Shown: positions 18,789 through 27,493 of the stretch, piece by piece
Layout of the letters: every line of letters starts with the position of its first letter
Numbering within the stretch: position 1 is the first letter of the stretch
DNA from: Mesorhizobium sp. WSM4311
GTDB taxonomy: Bacteria; Pseudomonadota; Alphaproteobacteria; Rhizobiales; Rhizobiaceae
NCBI RefSeq assembly: GCF_002295115.1
Contig: NZ_NSFV01000009.1
Coordinates: 1 to 64,000 of the forward strand
Length of the DNA stretch: 64,000 nucleotides
Direction: 5' to 3'
Notes under the pieces: model-generated
What the model saw: the letters and a program-made list of their open reading frames with translations, nothing else
Databases searched by the model: none
What the model was told of the DNA's origin: nothing
Made by a program: the position numbers and the translations under genes

Positions 18789-19706
18789 TCAGCTGTTGCG
18801 CGTCGCGATGAAGGTCGCAGCCTCCTTCAGCAGCGCCGCCTTGTCACCAAAGGGATCGAGCAGCGCGTGGGCCTGCCCGACAAGGCCGTGCAGCTGGCTG
18901 CGCGCCCAATTCGCACCGTGCAGCGCCACCAGCGTTCCCTTGCCGGCGGCGGCGTCCTTGCCGGTCGCCTTGCCCATCTGGCTGGCGTCGGCGGTCAGGT
19001 CGAGCAGGTCGTCGGCAAGCTGGAAGGCAAGGCCGATGGCCGAGCCGAACTCAGCCAGTCTTTCGCGGTCCTCGGCCGCAGCGCCGGCGATGATGGCGCC
19101 GGCCTCGCAGGCGAAGCGGATCAGCGCGCCGGTCTTCATTGCCTGCAGCGTTATGATGCCCGCCTCGTCGGGCGGCGTCTGCTCGGCTTCGAGGTCGAGC
19201 TTCTGGCCACCGACCATGCCGCCGGCTCCGGCCGCACGGGCAAGCGCCAGCACCAAGGCCGCTCGCCGCTCCGCCGGCAGTACGGTCGCCTCGCCGGCGA
19301 TGATGTCGAAGGCCAGGGTCAGCAATGCGTCGCCGGCCAGGATCGCGGTTGCCTCGTCGAAGGCCCTGTGCACTGTCGGCTGGCCACGGCGCAGATCATC
19401 GTCATCCATCGCCGGCAAATCGTCATGGATCAGCGAATAGCAATGCACGCATTCGAGTGCCGCCGCGACGCGCAGTGCTGCTTCGCCGTCGGCGGAGAAA
19501 AGGGCGGCACTTTCCATGGCCAGGAAGGGGCGCAGGCGCTTGCCGCCGTTCAGCACGCCATGGCGCATCGCCGCCATCAGCCGATCGGGCCGCGCGATCT
19601 CACCCGAAAGCGGGCGATCGTCGAGCAAGCGCCGCAACAGCACCTCGACGGCCGCTGCTCGCCTGATGAGCGCCATTTCGAACGCCATTTCGTCGTCATT
19701 CGTCAT
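18789..19706 (-). CDS. Polyprenyl (farnesyl) diphosphate synthase
   Basis: The 305-residue trans-prenyltransferase has a first aspartate motif DDLPAMDDDD (D95, D96, D101), the bacterial FPP synthase form with a two-residue insertion, and a second motif DDLLD. GGKRLRP binds the diphosphate. It condenses IPP and DMAPP to C15 or a similar length. Together with ispG it belongs to isoprenoid synthesis, feeding undecaprenyl carrier and quinones. Start at MTNDDEMAFEM. The product chain length needs assay. Confidence 0.9.
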   Translation of the reverse strand: MTNDDEMAFEMALIRRAAAVEVLLRRLLDDRPLSGEIARPDRLMAAMRHGVLNGGKRLRPFLAMESAALFSADGEAALRVAAALECVHCYSLIHDDLPAMDDDDLRRGQPTVHRAFDEATAILAGDALLTLAFDIIAGEATVLPAERRAALVLALARAAGAGGMVGGQKLDLEAEQTPPDEAGIITLQAMKTGALIRFACEAGAIIAGAAAEDRERLAEFGSAIGLAFQLADDLLDLTADASQMGKATGKDAAAGKGTLVALHGANWARSQLHGLVGQAHALLDPFGDKAALLKEAATFIATRNS

Positions 19707-19835
19707 GGTCGGGACCGGTAGCCGACACTCAGACGTTGCGCAAGAAGGCAAGCGCCATTATGCCGGAGCGAGGAGAAGCACGGGTTGGGCGGCTTGGCGG
19801 AACCGATCGTCGATCATGAAACCGAAAAGCTGGAC

Positions 19836-20546
19836 ATGGCGACGAGATCGCGCGGCGTGAACCGTCGCGGTCTCAGGCGCCGGGTCCGGCGCGGCCTTGT
19901 CGTGGCCGCCGTATTGGCGTTGATCCCGACCGTGCTGACCTTCCTTTACCTGCCGTCCTTCGTGCACCCGGTGTCGACGCTGATGCTGAAGGATCTGGCG
20001 ACCTTCTCCGGCTATGACCGGCGCTGGGTGTCGATCGACGATGTCGCGCCGGTGCTGGCTCACTCCGTCATCATGTCGGAGGACGGGCAGTTCTGCTTCC
20101 ACCGTGGCGTCGATCTCGGCGAACTCAGAGGGGTAGTCGACGATGCGCTGGCCGGCGAGGCGACGCGCGGTGCCTCGACCATCACCATGCAGACGGTGAA
20201 GAACCTTTTTCTCTGGTCCCGTCCGCTGGGCTCGGTGCGCAAGGTCGTCGAACTGCCGCTGGCCGTCTATTTCGACGCGGTGATGTCGAAACGCCGTATC
20301 ATGGAGATCTATCTCAACATCGCCGAATGGGGGCCGGGCATCTACGGCATCGAGGCGGCGGCGCAGCACCATTTCGGCATTCCGGCAAAACAGCTGTCGC
20401 GCCGGCAGGCCGCACTTCTCGCCGTCGCCTTGCCCAACCCCATCGCCCGCAATCCGGCCAAACCCGGGCCGGGCTTGAGAAGGTTGGCCAATCTGATCGA
20501 ACGGCGTGCCGGTCGCTCAGGCGCCTATGTCGGCTGTCTGGAGTAA
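19836..20546 (+). CDS. mtgA: Monofunctional biosynthetic peptidoglycan transglycosylase
   Basis: MtgA (GT51 family) polymerises lipid II into glycan strands. The 236-residue product has one N-terminal membrane helix (VVAAVLALIPTVLTFLYLP), the catalytic loop SEDGQFCFHRGVD with its glutamate, and the hallmark KRRIMEIYLNIAEWGPGIYG. No transpeptidase domain is present. The ATG at 19836 is preferred; a TTG 17 codons upstream (19785) has GGAGAA ahead of it and cannot be excluded. It is divergent from the polyprenyl synthase gene. Confidence 0.93.
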   Translation: MATRSRGVNRRGLRRRVRRGLVVAAVLALIPTVLTFLYLPSFVHPVSTLMLKDLATFSGYDRRWVSIDDVAPVLAHSVIMSEDGQFCFHRGVDLGELRGVVDDALAGEATRGASTITMQTVKNLFLWSRPLGSVRKVVELPLAVYFDAVMSKRRIMEIYLNIAEWGPGIYGIEAAAQHHFGIPAKQLSRRQAALLAVALPNPIARNPAKPGPGLRRLANLIERRAGRSGAYVGCLE

Positions 20547-20686
20547 CCGACTCAAAAAAATTCATGGCAGTGCTGGCCAAAACGGTGTCAGGCGTGTATA
20601 GGCACCCGACTTTCTCAGATTTAGGCCCCGACATGGCCCTTTCACGAGGGCGGGCGGGGCTTTTGACCATGTAATGGAGCATATCC

Positions 20687-20869
20687 ATGGCCGTTCCGAA
20701 ACGCAAAACCTCTCCGTCCAAGCGCGGCATGCGCCGCTCGGCCGACGCCCTCAAGGCCCCGACCTATGTCGAGGACAAGAATTCCGGCGAAATGCGCCGC
20801 CCGCATCACATCGACCTGAAGACCGGCATGTATCGCGGTCGCCAGGTGCTGACCCCCAAGGAAAGCTGA
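20687..20869 (+). CDS. rpmF: 50S ribosomal protein L32
   Basis: The 60-residue protein MAVPKRKTSPSKRGMRRSAD is bL32 of the large ribosomal subunit. The usual zinc cysteines of some L32 proteins are absent, as is common in alphaproteobacteria. In many of these genomes mtgA and rpmF are neighbours, as here (140 bp apart). A strong terminator follows, so it ends its transcript. Confidence 0.96.
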   Translation: MAVPKRKTSPSKRGMRRSADALKAPTYVEDKNSGEMRRPHHIDLKTGMYRGRQVLTPKES

Positions 20870-20901
20870 GACCAGCTTTTTTGAAGGGCTGAGTTGCAAA
20901 G

Positions 20902-20925
20902 GACCGGCCTCAGGCCGGTCTTTTT
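20902..20925 (+). terminator. Intrinsic terminator after rpmF
   Basis: An 8-bp stem (20902-20909 with 20913-20920), a 3-nt loop TCA and a run of five T residues form a textbook terminator 32 nt after the rpmF stop. Confidence 0.88.
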
Positions 20926-21090
20926 GCGTTTGGCGAACCTGACGGCCGAGGCCAGACTGCCATCCCACTGGCGGGTAGCGCGCGCCGGCTCCTTCAAGCG
21001 CTGAGCCTCTTTCCTACGCTCGCTCCGTGTCGGCTGACATGGTTGTTGCATTCGGTCTTCGACCGTGTTTGCGGCTTGGCACGAAAAATC

Positions 21091-21119
21091 TTGACGGCGT
21101 GGCTGTGGCGCATTCTACA
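21091..21119 (+). promoter_or_regulatory. Promoter for membrane protein gene
   Basis: TTGACG (21091-21096), a 17-bp spacer and TCTACA (21114-21119) match the alphaproteobacterial housekeeping pattern. Transcription near 21126 supports the coding start at 21147. Confidence 0.5.
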
Positions 21120-21146
21120 GAAGGTGCCCCCATATGGAGACGCCAG

Positions 21147-21548
21147 ATGTTCGGTGCCGTCCCGCTTTTGATCGTGCCTTTCATTCTCTACAATCTTGGC
21201 CTGCTCGGAATTTTCGGCGGCGGCGATGACCCGTGGGCGAGCGAGATCTTCTCGTTCCGCATGATGTCGGGCGGGGTGTTCTCGATGACGCTCGGCGACC
21301 TGATGATACTGATCGGCCTGATCTTCCTGTTCCTCGAAATGGTGAAGTCGGCGCGCACGACCAGCGCCTCGATCATGGACCATCTCCTGTCGACGCTGGT
21401 CTTCGTCGCCTTCCTGGTCGAGTTCCTGCTGGTCAAGGGCGCGGCGCATTCCATCTTCTTCACGCTGATGATCATCGCGCTGTTCGATGTGCTGGCCGGG
21501 TTCGCCGTGTCGATGCGGTCGGCGAGCCGGGACATCAACCTCAACTAA
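21147..21548 (+). CDS. Four-helix inner membrane protein, unknown function
   Basis: The 133-residue protein has four predicted membrane helices: FGAVPLLIVPFILYNLGLL, LGDLMILIGLIFLFLEMV, LLSTLVFVAFLVEFLLV and FFTLMIIALFDVLAGFAV. The short loops carry no recognisable motif. The ATG at 21147 is chosen because a GGAGA site lies 6 nt upstream and a promoter ends 28 nt before it; the longer reading would begin upstream of that promoter. I do not recognise a characterised family. Confidence 0.75.
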   Translation: MFGAVPLLIVPFILYNLGLLGIFGGGDDPWASEIFSFRMMSGGVFSMTLGDLMILIGLIFLFLEMVKSARTTSASIMDHLLSTLVFVAFLVEFLLVKGAAHSIFFTLMIIALFDVLAGFAVSMRSASRDINLN

Positions 21549-21552
21549 GTAC

Positions 21553-21984
21553 TCAGCCCGGATCCGCGGTGAAGCCGGCGGCCTCGATGCCGGCGATGGC
21601 CGCGGCCTCGTCATTGTCCGACGTGTCGCCTGAAATGCCGACGGCGCCGATGATAGTGCCGGCCTTGTCGCGGATCAGCACGCCGCCGACGACCGGCAGC
21701 ACACGTCCACCCGACACGTCGGAGATGCCGGCGACCAGATGCGGGCGCTCCTTGGCGAAGGCCTCGACCTTGCGCGAGCCCATGCCAATGGCCAACGCGC
21801 CATAGGCCTTGCCCGCCGACATTTGCGGGCGCAGGAACGAGGCGCCGTCCTGGCGCTCGAAGGCGACCAGATGGCCGCCGGCGTCAAGAACCGAGACGCC
21901 GAGCGGCTTGAGCTTGAGTTCGGCGCCCTTGGCGAAGGCGGCATCGATGATTTGCCGGGCTTTTTCGAGCGGCAGTGCGGTCAT
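21553..21984 (-). CDS. GlcG/HbpS-family heme-binding-like protein
   Basis: The 143-residue protein has the GlcG/DUF336 pattern: ARQIIDAAFAKGAELKLKPL, GVSVLDAGGHLVAFERQDGA, then a GGVLIRDKAGTIIGAVGISG segment. Relatives include HbpS, an extracellular heme sensor, and GlcG of unknown role near glycolate oxidase. No signal peptide is present. The ATG at 21984 has AGGAG 6 nt upstream. It converges with the membrane protein gene 4 bp away. Confidence 0.85.
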   Translation of the reverse strand: MTALPLEKARQIIDAAFAKGAELKLKPLGVSVLDAGGHLVAFERQDGASFLRPQMSAGKAYGALAIGMGSRKVEAFAKERPHLVAGISDVSGGRVLPVVGGVLIRDKAGTIIGAVGISGDTSDNDEAAAIAGIEAAGFTADPG

Positions 21985-22174
21985 GGCAATCTCCTGTTGG
22001 GAAAGGGACAATCATCGATGGCCAGCCGGCCGAAGCAATCCCGGTTTCGGTTGAAATTGCTTCTTGTGAAGCGGCGGGATGGGGCCAACTGCCGCCAGGG
22101 CGGCGCCGGCGAGCGGCTGAATCGACAGGCGAACGGTGCCGCTGGTCAGGCCGGGTTGCCGAAGGGCCGTGCGG

Positions 22175-22420
22175 CTATTTCTTCTTGGCGCGGGCAGGTT
22201 TCTTGGCGGGCACCGCCGGCGCGTTGGCGAGGTCTTCGGCTTCCTTGGCCAGCCGCAGAGCCCGTAGCTTGTCGGTCTTGGCCTTGCGGGCGTCGCTCTC
22301 GGCGGCATATTCCGCCATCGCCTTCTGGCGGACGGTGGCCGCCTCTTCCTGCTTCTTGAAACGCAGATCGGCGCGCGCGCGGGCGGCATCCCGAGAGTTC
22401 TCAACCAAGACCTTATCCAA
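22175..22420 (-). CDS. Small charged coiled-coil protein, unknown
   Basis: An 81-residue Ala/Lys/Glu-rich protein is predicted to be nearly all helix (RADLRFKKQEEAATVRQKAM, then DARKAKTDKLRALRLAKEAE), with a basic tail PAKKPARAKKK. The start is a TTG at 22420 without a good ribosome site; an in-frame stop lies 10 codons upstream, so few alternatives exist. The basic tail suggests nucleic-acid contact, but this is only an impression. Confidence 0.6.
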   Translation of the reverse strand: MDKVLVENSRDAARARADLRFKKQEEAATVRQKAMAEYAAESDARKAKTDKLRALRLAKEAEDLANAPAVPAKKPARAKKK

Positions 22421-22484
22421 TCCCGTGAATTGCGGTTTCCGCTTGTTCTAGCAGAGCCGGCCTCCAAACGGGGAAAATAGTTGA

Positions 22485-23006
22485 TTAGGCGACCGGGCTG
22501 GCGCCGAGAGCCTTGCCGGCGACCACGGCTTGATAGGCGGCCTGCAGGGTCGCGCGGACAGAAGGACCGGATGCCGTGTCGAGCGGCATGCCCAGATGCT
22601 CATGGCGCAACTCGTCCATGAATTTCTCCCACATCGGCGGTCCGCCCTTTTCCAGCAACTCGGCGCGGATCGATAGTTCCTCGCTTGTCGGCAACCAAAC
22701 GCGGCCCCAGGCGCCGAGATGGGCCAGGATCGGCACCAGCGTGATGGCCATCTCGGTCAGGCTGTAGATCGCCTTCTGCTTGTGACTGGGATCGTCGGCC
22801 TTGGTCAGCATGCCCAACTCCATCAGCCGCTTCAGCCGGTCGGCAAGGATATTGGAGGCAATGCCTTCAATCGATCCGTTGAGCAGTTCGCGGAAATGCC
22901 GCCTGCCGCCAAAAATCATGTCGCGAAGGATGATCAGGCTCCAGCGGTCGCCGAACACTTCCAGCGACAGGTTGATTGGGCAGCCGGACCGGCGATCGAG
23001 GCTCAT
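22485..23006 (-). CDS. HxlR-family transcriptional regulator
   Basis: The 173-residue winged-helix protein opens with the family mark RRSGCPINLSLEVFGDRWSL (Cys at residue 9), followed by DMIFGGRRHFREL, IASNILADRLKRL and YSLTEMAITLVPIL. HxlR proteins are dimeric and often respond to redox or aldehyde/quinone stress through the N-terminal cysteine. It is divergent from an alpha/beta-hydrolase gene across a 94-bp spacer with a perfect palindrome, and so likely controls it. Confidence 0.9.
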   Translation of the reverse strand: MSLDRRSGCPINLSLEVFGDRWSLIILRDMIFGGRRHFRELLNGSIEGIASNILADRLKRLMELGMLTKADDPSHKQKAIYSLTEMAITLVPILAHLGAWGRVWLPTSEELSIRAELLEKGGPPMWEKFMDELRHEHLGMPLDTASGPSVRATLQAAYQAVVAGKALGASPVA

Positions 23007-23065
23007 TCGATTCTCTCCACACAAAACCAGTTGCATTATCGTATCAGTTTTATTATGGTGCAACC

Positions 23066-23082
23066 GATTGCAAAATGCAATC
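23066..23082. promoter_or_regulatory. Candidate HxlR operator
   Basis: GATTGCA AAA TGCAATC (23066-23082) is a perfect palindrome with 7-bp arms, 18 bp before the hydrolase ATG. It is in a position to block ribosome loading or early transcription of the hydrolase gene. A related TTGCA half-site lies near 23031. Confidence 0.5.
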
Positions 23083-23100
23083 AGATTGGGAGACCGAGCA

Positions 23101-23937
23101 ATGACGACGATCAATCGTCCCGAGATCAAATCCGAAGCCTTCGGCGATCCTGAAAATCCCGCGCTGCTTTTGATCATGGGCGCGATGGCCTCGATGCTGT
23201 GGTGGCCGGAGGCGTTTTGCCGGGAGTTGGCGGATGCCGGCCTGTATGTGATCCGCTACGACAATCGCGATACCGGCCGTTCGACCAAATATCCGCCGGG
23301 CAAGCCGCCTTACACGTTCGACGACATGGCGGACGATGCCATTGGCGTGCTCGACAGCCATGGCATCGGCAAGGCCCATGTCGCCGGCATGTCGATGGGC
23401 GGCATGATCGCGCAAATCGTGGCGCTCAAGCATCCCTCCCGCGTCGCGTCGCTGACGGTGATCAGCAGTTCGCCGGTGGGGATGGACACTTCGCATCTGC
23501 CGCAGACAACCGGCGCCTATATCGAGCATTCGGCCGCTGGCGCCGATGTCGACTGGTCGGACCGCGGCCAGGCGATCGATTTCGTGGTCAAGGATGCGCG
23601 GGCGATCGCCAGCACCACACATCCGTTCGACGAGGTCCAGATGAGAGCTTTCATCGAAAAGGATTACGACCGATCCGGTGGGTTCTTGAGCGCGACCAAT
23701 CATTTTTCACTCAAGGGTGGCGATGCCTGGAAGGGGCGGCTGCCGCAGATGGCGACGCCACTGCTGGTCATCCATGGCACATCAGATCCGATCTTTCCGG
23801 TCGAACATGGCGAGGCGCTGGCCAAAACGGTCGCCGGCGCGAAACTCCTTCGTATCGCGGGCGGCGGCCATGAGCTGCATCCGCAAGACTGGCCGGCGAT
23901 ATCAGCCGCGATCGTTGCGCATATCCGATCCAATTGA
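23101..23937 (+). CDS. Alpha/beta hydrolase
   Basis: The 278-residue protein has nucleophile S98 in AGMSMGGMIAQ, a likely acid in HGTSDPIFPVEHGEAL, and the histidine in GGGHELHPQDW. RYDNRDTGRST near residue 55 is typical of the TAP/proline iminopeptidase-like or aclacinomycin methylesterase-like group. The cytoplasm is expected, as there is no signal peptide. GGGAG lies upstream of the ATG. Divergent HxlR regulation suggests that its substrate is linked to a small reactive molecule. Confidence 0.85.
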   Translation: MTTINRPEIKSEAFGDPENPALLLIMGAMASMLWWPEAFCRELADAGLYVIRYDNRDTGRSTKYPPGKPPYTFDDMADDAIGVLDSHGIGKAHVAGMSMGGMIAQIVALKHPSRVASLTVISSSPVGMDTSHLPQTTGAYIEHSAAGADVDWSDRGQAIDFVVKDARAIASTTHPFDEVQMRAFIEKDYDRSGGFLSATNHFSLKGGDAWKGRLPQMATPLLVIHGTSDPIFPVEHGEALAKTVAGAKLLRIAGGGHELHPQDWPAISAAIVAHIRSN

Positions 23938-24043
23938 GCCTTCGCGGGTGGTCTTGACGGGCAAGGCACGGCGCAATAGTTAAGTGAATGCTTCAGTGTT
24001 GATTTCCCGCTGACCGACGATCCCCGAAACGGAAGAGCAAAGA

Positions 24044-24700
24044 ATGTCCCTGACCCTGCATTTCCATCCGCTGGCCTCTTTCTGCTGGAAGCCGCTGATC
24101 GCGCTCTACGAGAACGCCACCGCCTTCAACCCGGTCATCGTCGATCTCGGCGACGAGCACTCGCGCGCGGCGTTCCTGAAGATATCGCCGAGCGGCAAGA
24201 TGCCGGCGCTGCGCGACGATGCGCGCGGCCGCACGGTGCTGGAATCGACCATCGTCGTGGAATATCTGGCTGCGCACTATCCGGGGCCGGTCGAACTCGT
24301 TCCCGCCGACATCGACCTGGCGCTGGCGGTCCGCCAGGCCGACCGCTTCTATGATTTCTATGTGCAGGAGCCGATGCAGAAGATCGTCGGCGACCGTTTG
24401 CGGCCGCAGGACAAAACCGATCCGCTCGGCGTCGAGCAGGCGCGCGGCCAGCTGCGCAATTCCTACGCCATCGTCGAACAGGAGATGCAGTCGACGACCT
24501 GGGCGGTGGGCGACGCCTTCAGCCTGGCCGATTGCGCGGCGTCTCCGGCACTCTTCTACGCCAACAAGGTCGAGCCGTTCGGCGACAAATATCCCGCCGT
24601 GAAGCGCTATCACGACCGCCTGCTGCAGCGCCCTGCCTTTGCCAGGGTGATCGAGGAGGCGCAGCCCTACTTCAAGTTCTTCCCCTACAATAATGGCTGA
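24044..24700 (+). CDS. Glutathione S-transferase
   Basis: The 218-residue GST has an N-terminal thioredoxin fold (LTLHFHPLASFCWKPLIALY, then PSGKMPALRDD and the glutathione-contact ESTIVVEYL) and an all-helical C-terminal domain with FSLADCAASPALFYANKV. Serine or cysteine in the SFCWK motif is the probable catalytic position. It is followed 5 bp later by an ArsR gene, and the GST/ArsR/AHSA1 genes likely form an operon concerned with detoxification. Confidence 0.9.
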   Translation: MSLTLHFHPLASFCWKPLIALYENATAFNPVIVDLGDEHSRAAFLKISPSGKMPALRDDARGRTVLESTIVVEYLAAHYPGPVELVPADIDLALAVRQADRFYDFYVQEPMQKIVGDRLRPQDKTDPLGVEQARGQLRNSYAIVEQEMQSTTWAVGDAFSLADCAASPALFYANKVEPFGDKYPAVKRYHDRLLQRPAFARVIEEAQPYFKFFPYNNG

Positions 24701-24705
24701 CAGCG

Positions 24706-25041
24706 ATGCTGCACGATCCCGCCCAGCTCGACCTGATGTTCCAGGCGCTTGCCGATCCGGCGCGGCGGCAGATGGTCGACCGGCTGTCGCGCGGTCCGGC
24801 CTCGGTCAGCCAGCTGGCCGAGCCGCTGGCAATGTCGCTGTCGGCTGTCGTCCAGCATCTCAATGTGCTGGAGGCAAGCGGTCTGGTGCGCTCGGAAAAA
24901 CTGGGGCGCGTGCGTACCTGCCAGATCGAGCCGAAGGCGTTGAGAGCAGCCGAACACTGGATCAACGAGCGGCGCCTCTCCTGGGAGCGCCGGCTGGATC
25001 GGCTCGGCGATTTTCTGGCGCAGACCGACGACGAAAACTGA
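24706..25041 (+). CDS. ArsR-family regulator
   Basis: The 111-residue winged helix carries LMFQALADPARRQMVDRLSR and the recognition region SLSAVVQHLNVLEASGLVRS. No metal-binding cysteines are present. It belongs to the non-metal ArsR type that is commonly paired with an AHSA1/SRPBCC gene, as happens here: the next gene begins 11 bp on, with AAGGAG between. Confidence 0.92.
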   Translation: MLHDPAQLDLMFQALADPARRQMVDRLSRGPASVSQLAEPLAMSLSAVVQHLNVLEASGLVRSEKLGRVRTCQIEPKALRAAEHWINERRLSWERRLDRLGDFLAQTDDEN

Positions 25042-25052
25042 AGGAGACCAAC

Positions 25053-25517
25053 ATGACCGAACGATCCGTCGTCCATTCCACCTTCATCATCGAGCGTCTC
25101 TATCCGGCGACGCCGTCGAAAGTCTTCTTCGCGCTCAGCAACGCGGACGCCAAGCGGCGCTGGTTCACCGATCCCGACAATCCGATGCCCGGCCGTTTTG
25201 AAATGGACTTTCGCGTCGGCGGCAAGGAGCTCAATGCGGGTGGACCGAAAGATGGCCCGATCCACGTCTACACAGCCACCTATCAGGACATCGTGCCGGA
25301 CCAGCGCATCGTCTACAGCTATGACATGCTGTTTGGCGCAACTCGCATCTCCGTGTCGCTGGCCACGATCGAACTGTTTGCCGAGGGCAAGGGCACGCGG
25401 CTGGTGCTGACCGAGCAGGGCGCTTTCCTCGATGGCCATGACACATCGTCGTCGCGCGAGCACGGGACGGGGGTGTTGCTCGATTTGCTCGGCGCATTTC
25501 TGAACGAGAAGACCTGA
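25053..25517 (+). CDS. SRPBCC (AHSA1) family protein
   Basis: The 154-residue START/Bet v1-like domain protein begins with the AHSA1 pattern STFIIERLYPATPSKVFFAL, then WFTDPDN, and ends with REHGTGVLLDLLGAFL. Such proteins bind hydrophobic ligands in a deep cavity; many are encoded right after an ArsR regulator. No catalytic residues are evident. RBS AAGGAG lies 6 nt upstream of the ATG. Function and ligand are unknown. Confidence 0.88.
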   Translation: MTERSVVHSTFIIERLYPATPSKVFFALSNADAKRRWFTDPDNPMPGRFEMDFRVGGKELNAGGPKDGPIHVYTATYQDIVPDQRIVYSYDMLFGATRISVSLATIELFAEGKGTRLVLTEQGAFLDGHDTSSSREHGTGVLLDLLGAFLNEKT

Positions 25518-25547
25518 AAGGGCTGATCGGTCGCCGGCCAGAAACGG

Positions 25548-25811
25548 TCAGGCTTCCCAGAATTGATCGAGCCAGATGTTGAGTCTCAGGAAGCCGGAAT
25601 TGCTTACCGTGTACACACGCCGCGTGCCTTCAGCCTTGGCGTTGACCAATCCGGCGTCGAGCAACACTTTCAGATGCTGTGATACGGCCGGGCGTGAGAC
25701 TGGAAGCCCGGCCGCCAACTCGTTGACGGTCTTCGGACCGCGTCGAAGTTCTTCCAGAAGGTGGCGCCGATTGGGGTCGGCGATCGCCATGAAGGCGTCG
25801 GAAAACATCAT
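25548..25811 (-). CDS. ArsR-family regulator
   Basis: The 87-residue winged-helix protein reads FSDAFMAIADPNRRHLLEEL, TVNELAAGLPVSRPAVSQHL and KVLLDAGLVNAKAEGTRRVY. It is short but covers the whole HTH and ends in LRLNIWLDQFWEA. It differs from the ArsR protein encoded 500 bp away and is convergent with the AHSA1 gene, which could also be its partner. No metal ligands are seen. Confidence 0.88.
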   Translation of the reverse strand: MMFSDAFMAIADPNRRHLLEELRRGPKTVNELAAGLPVSRPAVSQHLKVLLDAGLVNAKAEGTRRVYTVSNSGFLRLNIWLDQFWEA

Positions 25812-25842
25812 GCCTCATTTGTGAGGCAAAGTTTTTCGAATC

Positions 25843-27090
25843 TCAACTGTCTGCTTCTGCTTTTCTTCTTGGGTCAAGCCGCAATGCTTCCGGCGTCACC
25901 GAGCGGTCGGCCGGCTGCGTCTTGAAGGCGTCGCGATCGCCGATCGGCACCGGAGCGCGGCGGCTGATGCGCAGCAGCGTGTAGCCTGCCAATGACAGAT
26001 GCGCGAAGGCGGTGGCCAGGAACAGGCCCTCCGGGCGCATCCAGCCCATCAGCGCTGCCGCCAGCAAGGGCCCGATCATGGTGCCGAAGCCGTAAAGCAG
26101 CAGCAGTCCGCCCGACACCTTGACGAAGTCCTCGGCACGGGCGTGGTCGTTGGCATGCGCCACGGCTATCGAATACAGCGTATAGGCAAAAGCGCCGTAA
26201 GCGGCGGTGAAGACGATGACGAAAATGCCGGAGCGCGGTTGGAACAGGAAGATCAGGAGCGCGAACAGGGCCGCGCCGAAAGCGGCGCCGGCCAGCACGA
26301 AACGCCGGTCGGTCTTGTCGGAGAGACGCCCGGCCGGTAGCTGCATGGCAGCGCCCGCGACGACGACGAGGCTCATCATCAAGGCGATCTCCGCGGTGGG
26401 AATGCCGATGCGCGCGCCATAGACCGCACCCAGCGTGCCCCAGGCGCCATTGGCGATGCCGATCAAAACGCAGGCGATCGCCGACACCGGCGAGTTGGCG
26501 TAGAGCCCCTTGACGTCGAGTTTGACGTCCTGCAGCGGCTTGGGGTGCGACGCCGTCGAAACCGCGGTCGGGATCAGCGACAGGCAGAACAGGATGCCGG
26601 TGATCATGAACAGCGACGCCGATTTCACGTCGCCGCCGGCGACAATCATCTGGCCGCCCATGATCGAGGCGTAGGTGACCATCATGTAGAGGCCGAAGAC
26701 GGTGCCGCGGTTCTCGTTGGTGGCCTTCTCGTTCAGCCAGCTTTCGATGACCATGAAGGCGCCGGCCATGGTGAAACCGGTAAAGGCGCGCAGCAGGATC
26801 CAGACATATTCATCGATGATCAGGCCGGTGAGCAGGGCCACGATGGCGCCGGACGCGGCGAAGGCGCCGAAGGCGCGCACATGCCCGGCGCGGCGCACGA
26901 TGCGTGGGGCAAAGAAGCAGCCGGTGACGAAGCCACCGGCCCAGGCCGTGCCCATCAGGCCAAGCGATGCGGTGGAGAACCCTTCCACCTGGCCGCGCAG
27001 GGGAAGCAGCAGCCCATGCAGACCGGATGCCGCCAGCAGGAAGGCAGTGCCGCGAAGCAGGGAGAGGATCGGTCTGTAGGATGCGAGCAT
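25843..27090 (-). CDS. MFS transporter (YcaD-like)
   Basis: The 415-residue, 12-helix major facilitator has the YcaD/quinolone-resistance-like pattern: LRGTAFLLAASGLHGLLLPL in helix 1, and FMVIESWLNEKATNENRGTV in the middle, which is typical of this group. The helix 8-9 loop carries PAGRLSDKTDRRFVL, the family loop motif. Substrate unknown. The C-terminal 40 residues are polar and cytosolic. A DUF1192 gene lies 88 bp upstream on the same strand. Confidence 0.87.
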   Translation of the reverse strand: MLASYRPILSLLRGTAFLLAASGLHGLLLPLRGQVEGFSTASLGLMGTAWAGGFVTGCFFAPRIVRRAGHVRAFGAFAASGAIVALLTGLIIDEYVWILLRAFTGFTMAGAFMVIESWLNEKATNENRGTVFGLYMMVTYASIMGGQMIVAGGDVKSASLFMITGILFCLSLIPTAVSTASHPKPLQDVKLDVKGLYANSPVSAIACVLIGIANGAWGTLGAVYGARIGIPTAEIALMMSLVVVAGAAMQLPAGRLSDKTDRRFVLAGAAFGAALFALLIFLFQPRSGIFVIVFTAAYGAFAYTLYSIAVAHANDHARAEDFVKVSGGLLLLYGFGTMIGPLLAAALMGWMRPEGLFLATAFAHLSLAGYTLLRISRRAPVPIGDRDAFKTQPADRSVTPEALRLDPRRKAEADS

Positions 27091-27177
27091 TTATTGATCC
27101 GGCTGGACTCTGGAGGGACAAGGTCTGAAGACAGTCGCATTCGGGCTTTTCGGCGGCGGGCTGTTGCGCCCGTCTGC

Positions 27178-27372
27178 CTATCCGCGGCGGAACAGTGCCT
27201 CGGCGGCCGATTTGGTGTTGTCCTTGGCCTTGAGCTCAGCCTCCAGCCTTGCGATTTCGTCGCGCAGGATGCCGATGCGCTCCGACAGTTCGCCGACGGA
27301 AAGCAGCGACAGATCCTGCCCGATCTCGTGCGGCCGTGCCTTCTTCTTGGGTTCGTCGTCGAAGATCGCCAT
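27178..27372 (-). CDS. DUF1192 small protein
   Basis: A 64-residue protein starts MAIFDDEPKKKARPHEIGQD and continues SVGELSERIGILRDEIARLE, the DUF1192 signature with a short coiled coil. The ATG at 27372 has GGAGGAG upstream. In Rhizobiales it commonly lies divergent from a quinone oxidoreductase, as seen here. Function unknown. Confidence 0.88.
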   Translation of the reverse strand: MAIFDDEPKKKARPHEIGQDLSLLSVGELSERIGILRDEIARLEAELKAKDNTKSAAEALFRRG

Positions 27373-27493
27373 CGTTGCTCCTCCTCCGCCACACCAGATT
27401 GGCCATTTGCCTGATTTGGCAATCAGCATACATAGGGCAAGGGCGTCGATGCAAACAGCCGGTAAGAATGCGGCGAGGAAGACGGGAAACTCC

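Noticed and set aside
22012..22467. Alternative minus-strand frame across the small coiled-coil gene
   Set aside because: Arg/Pro/Ser-rich shadow frame; the other frame gives a sensible helical protein.
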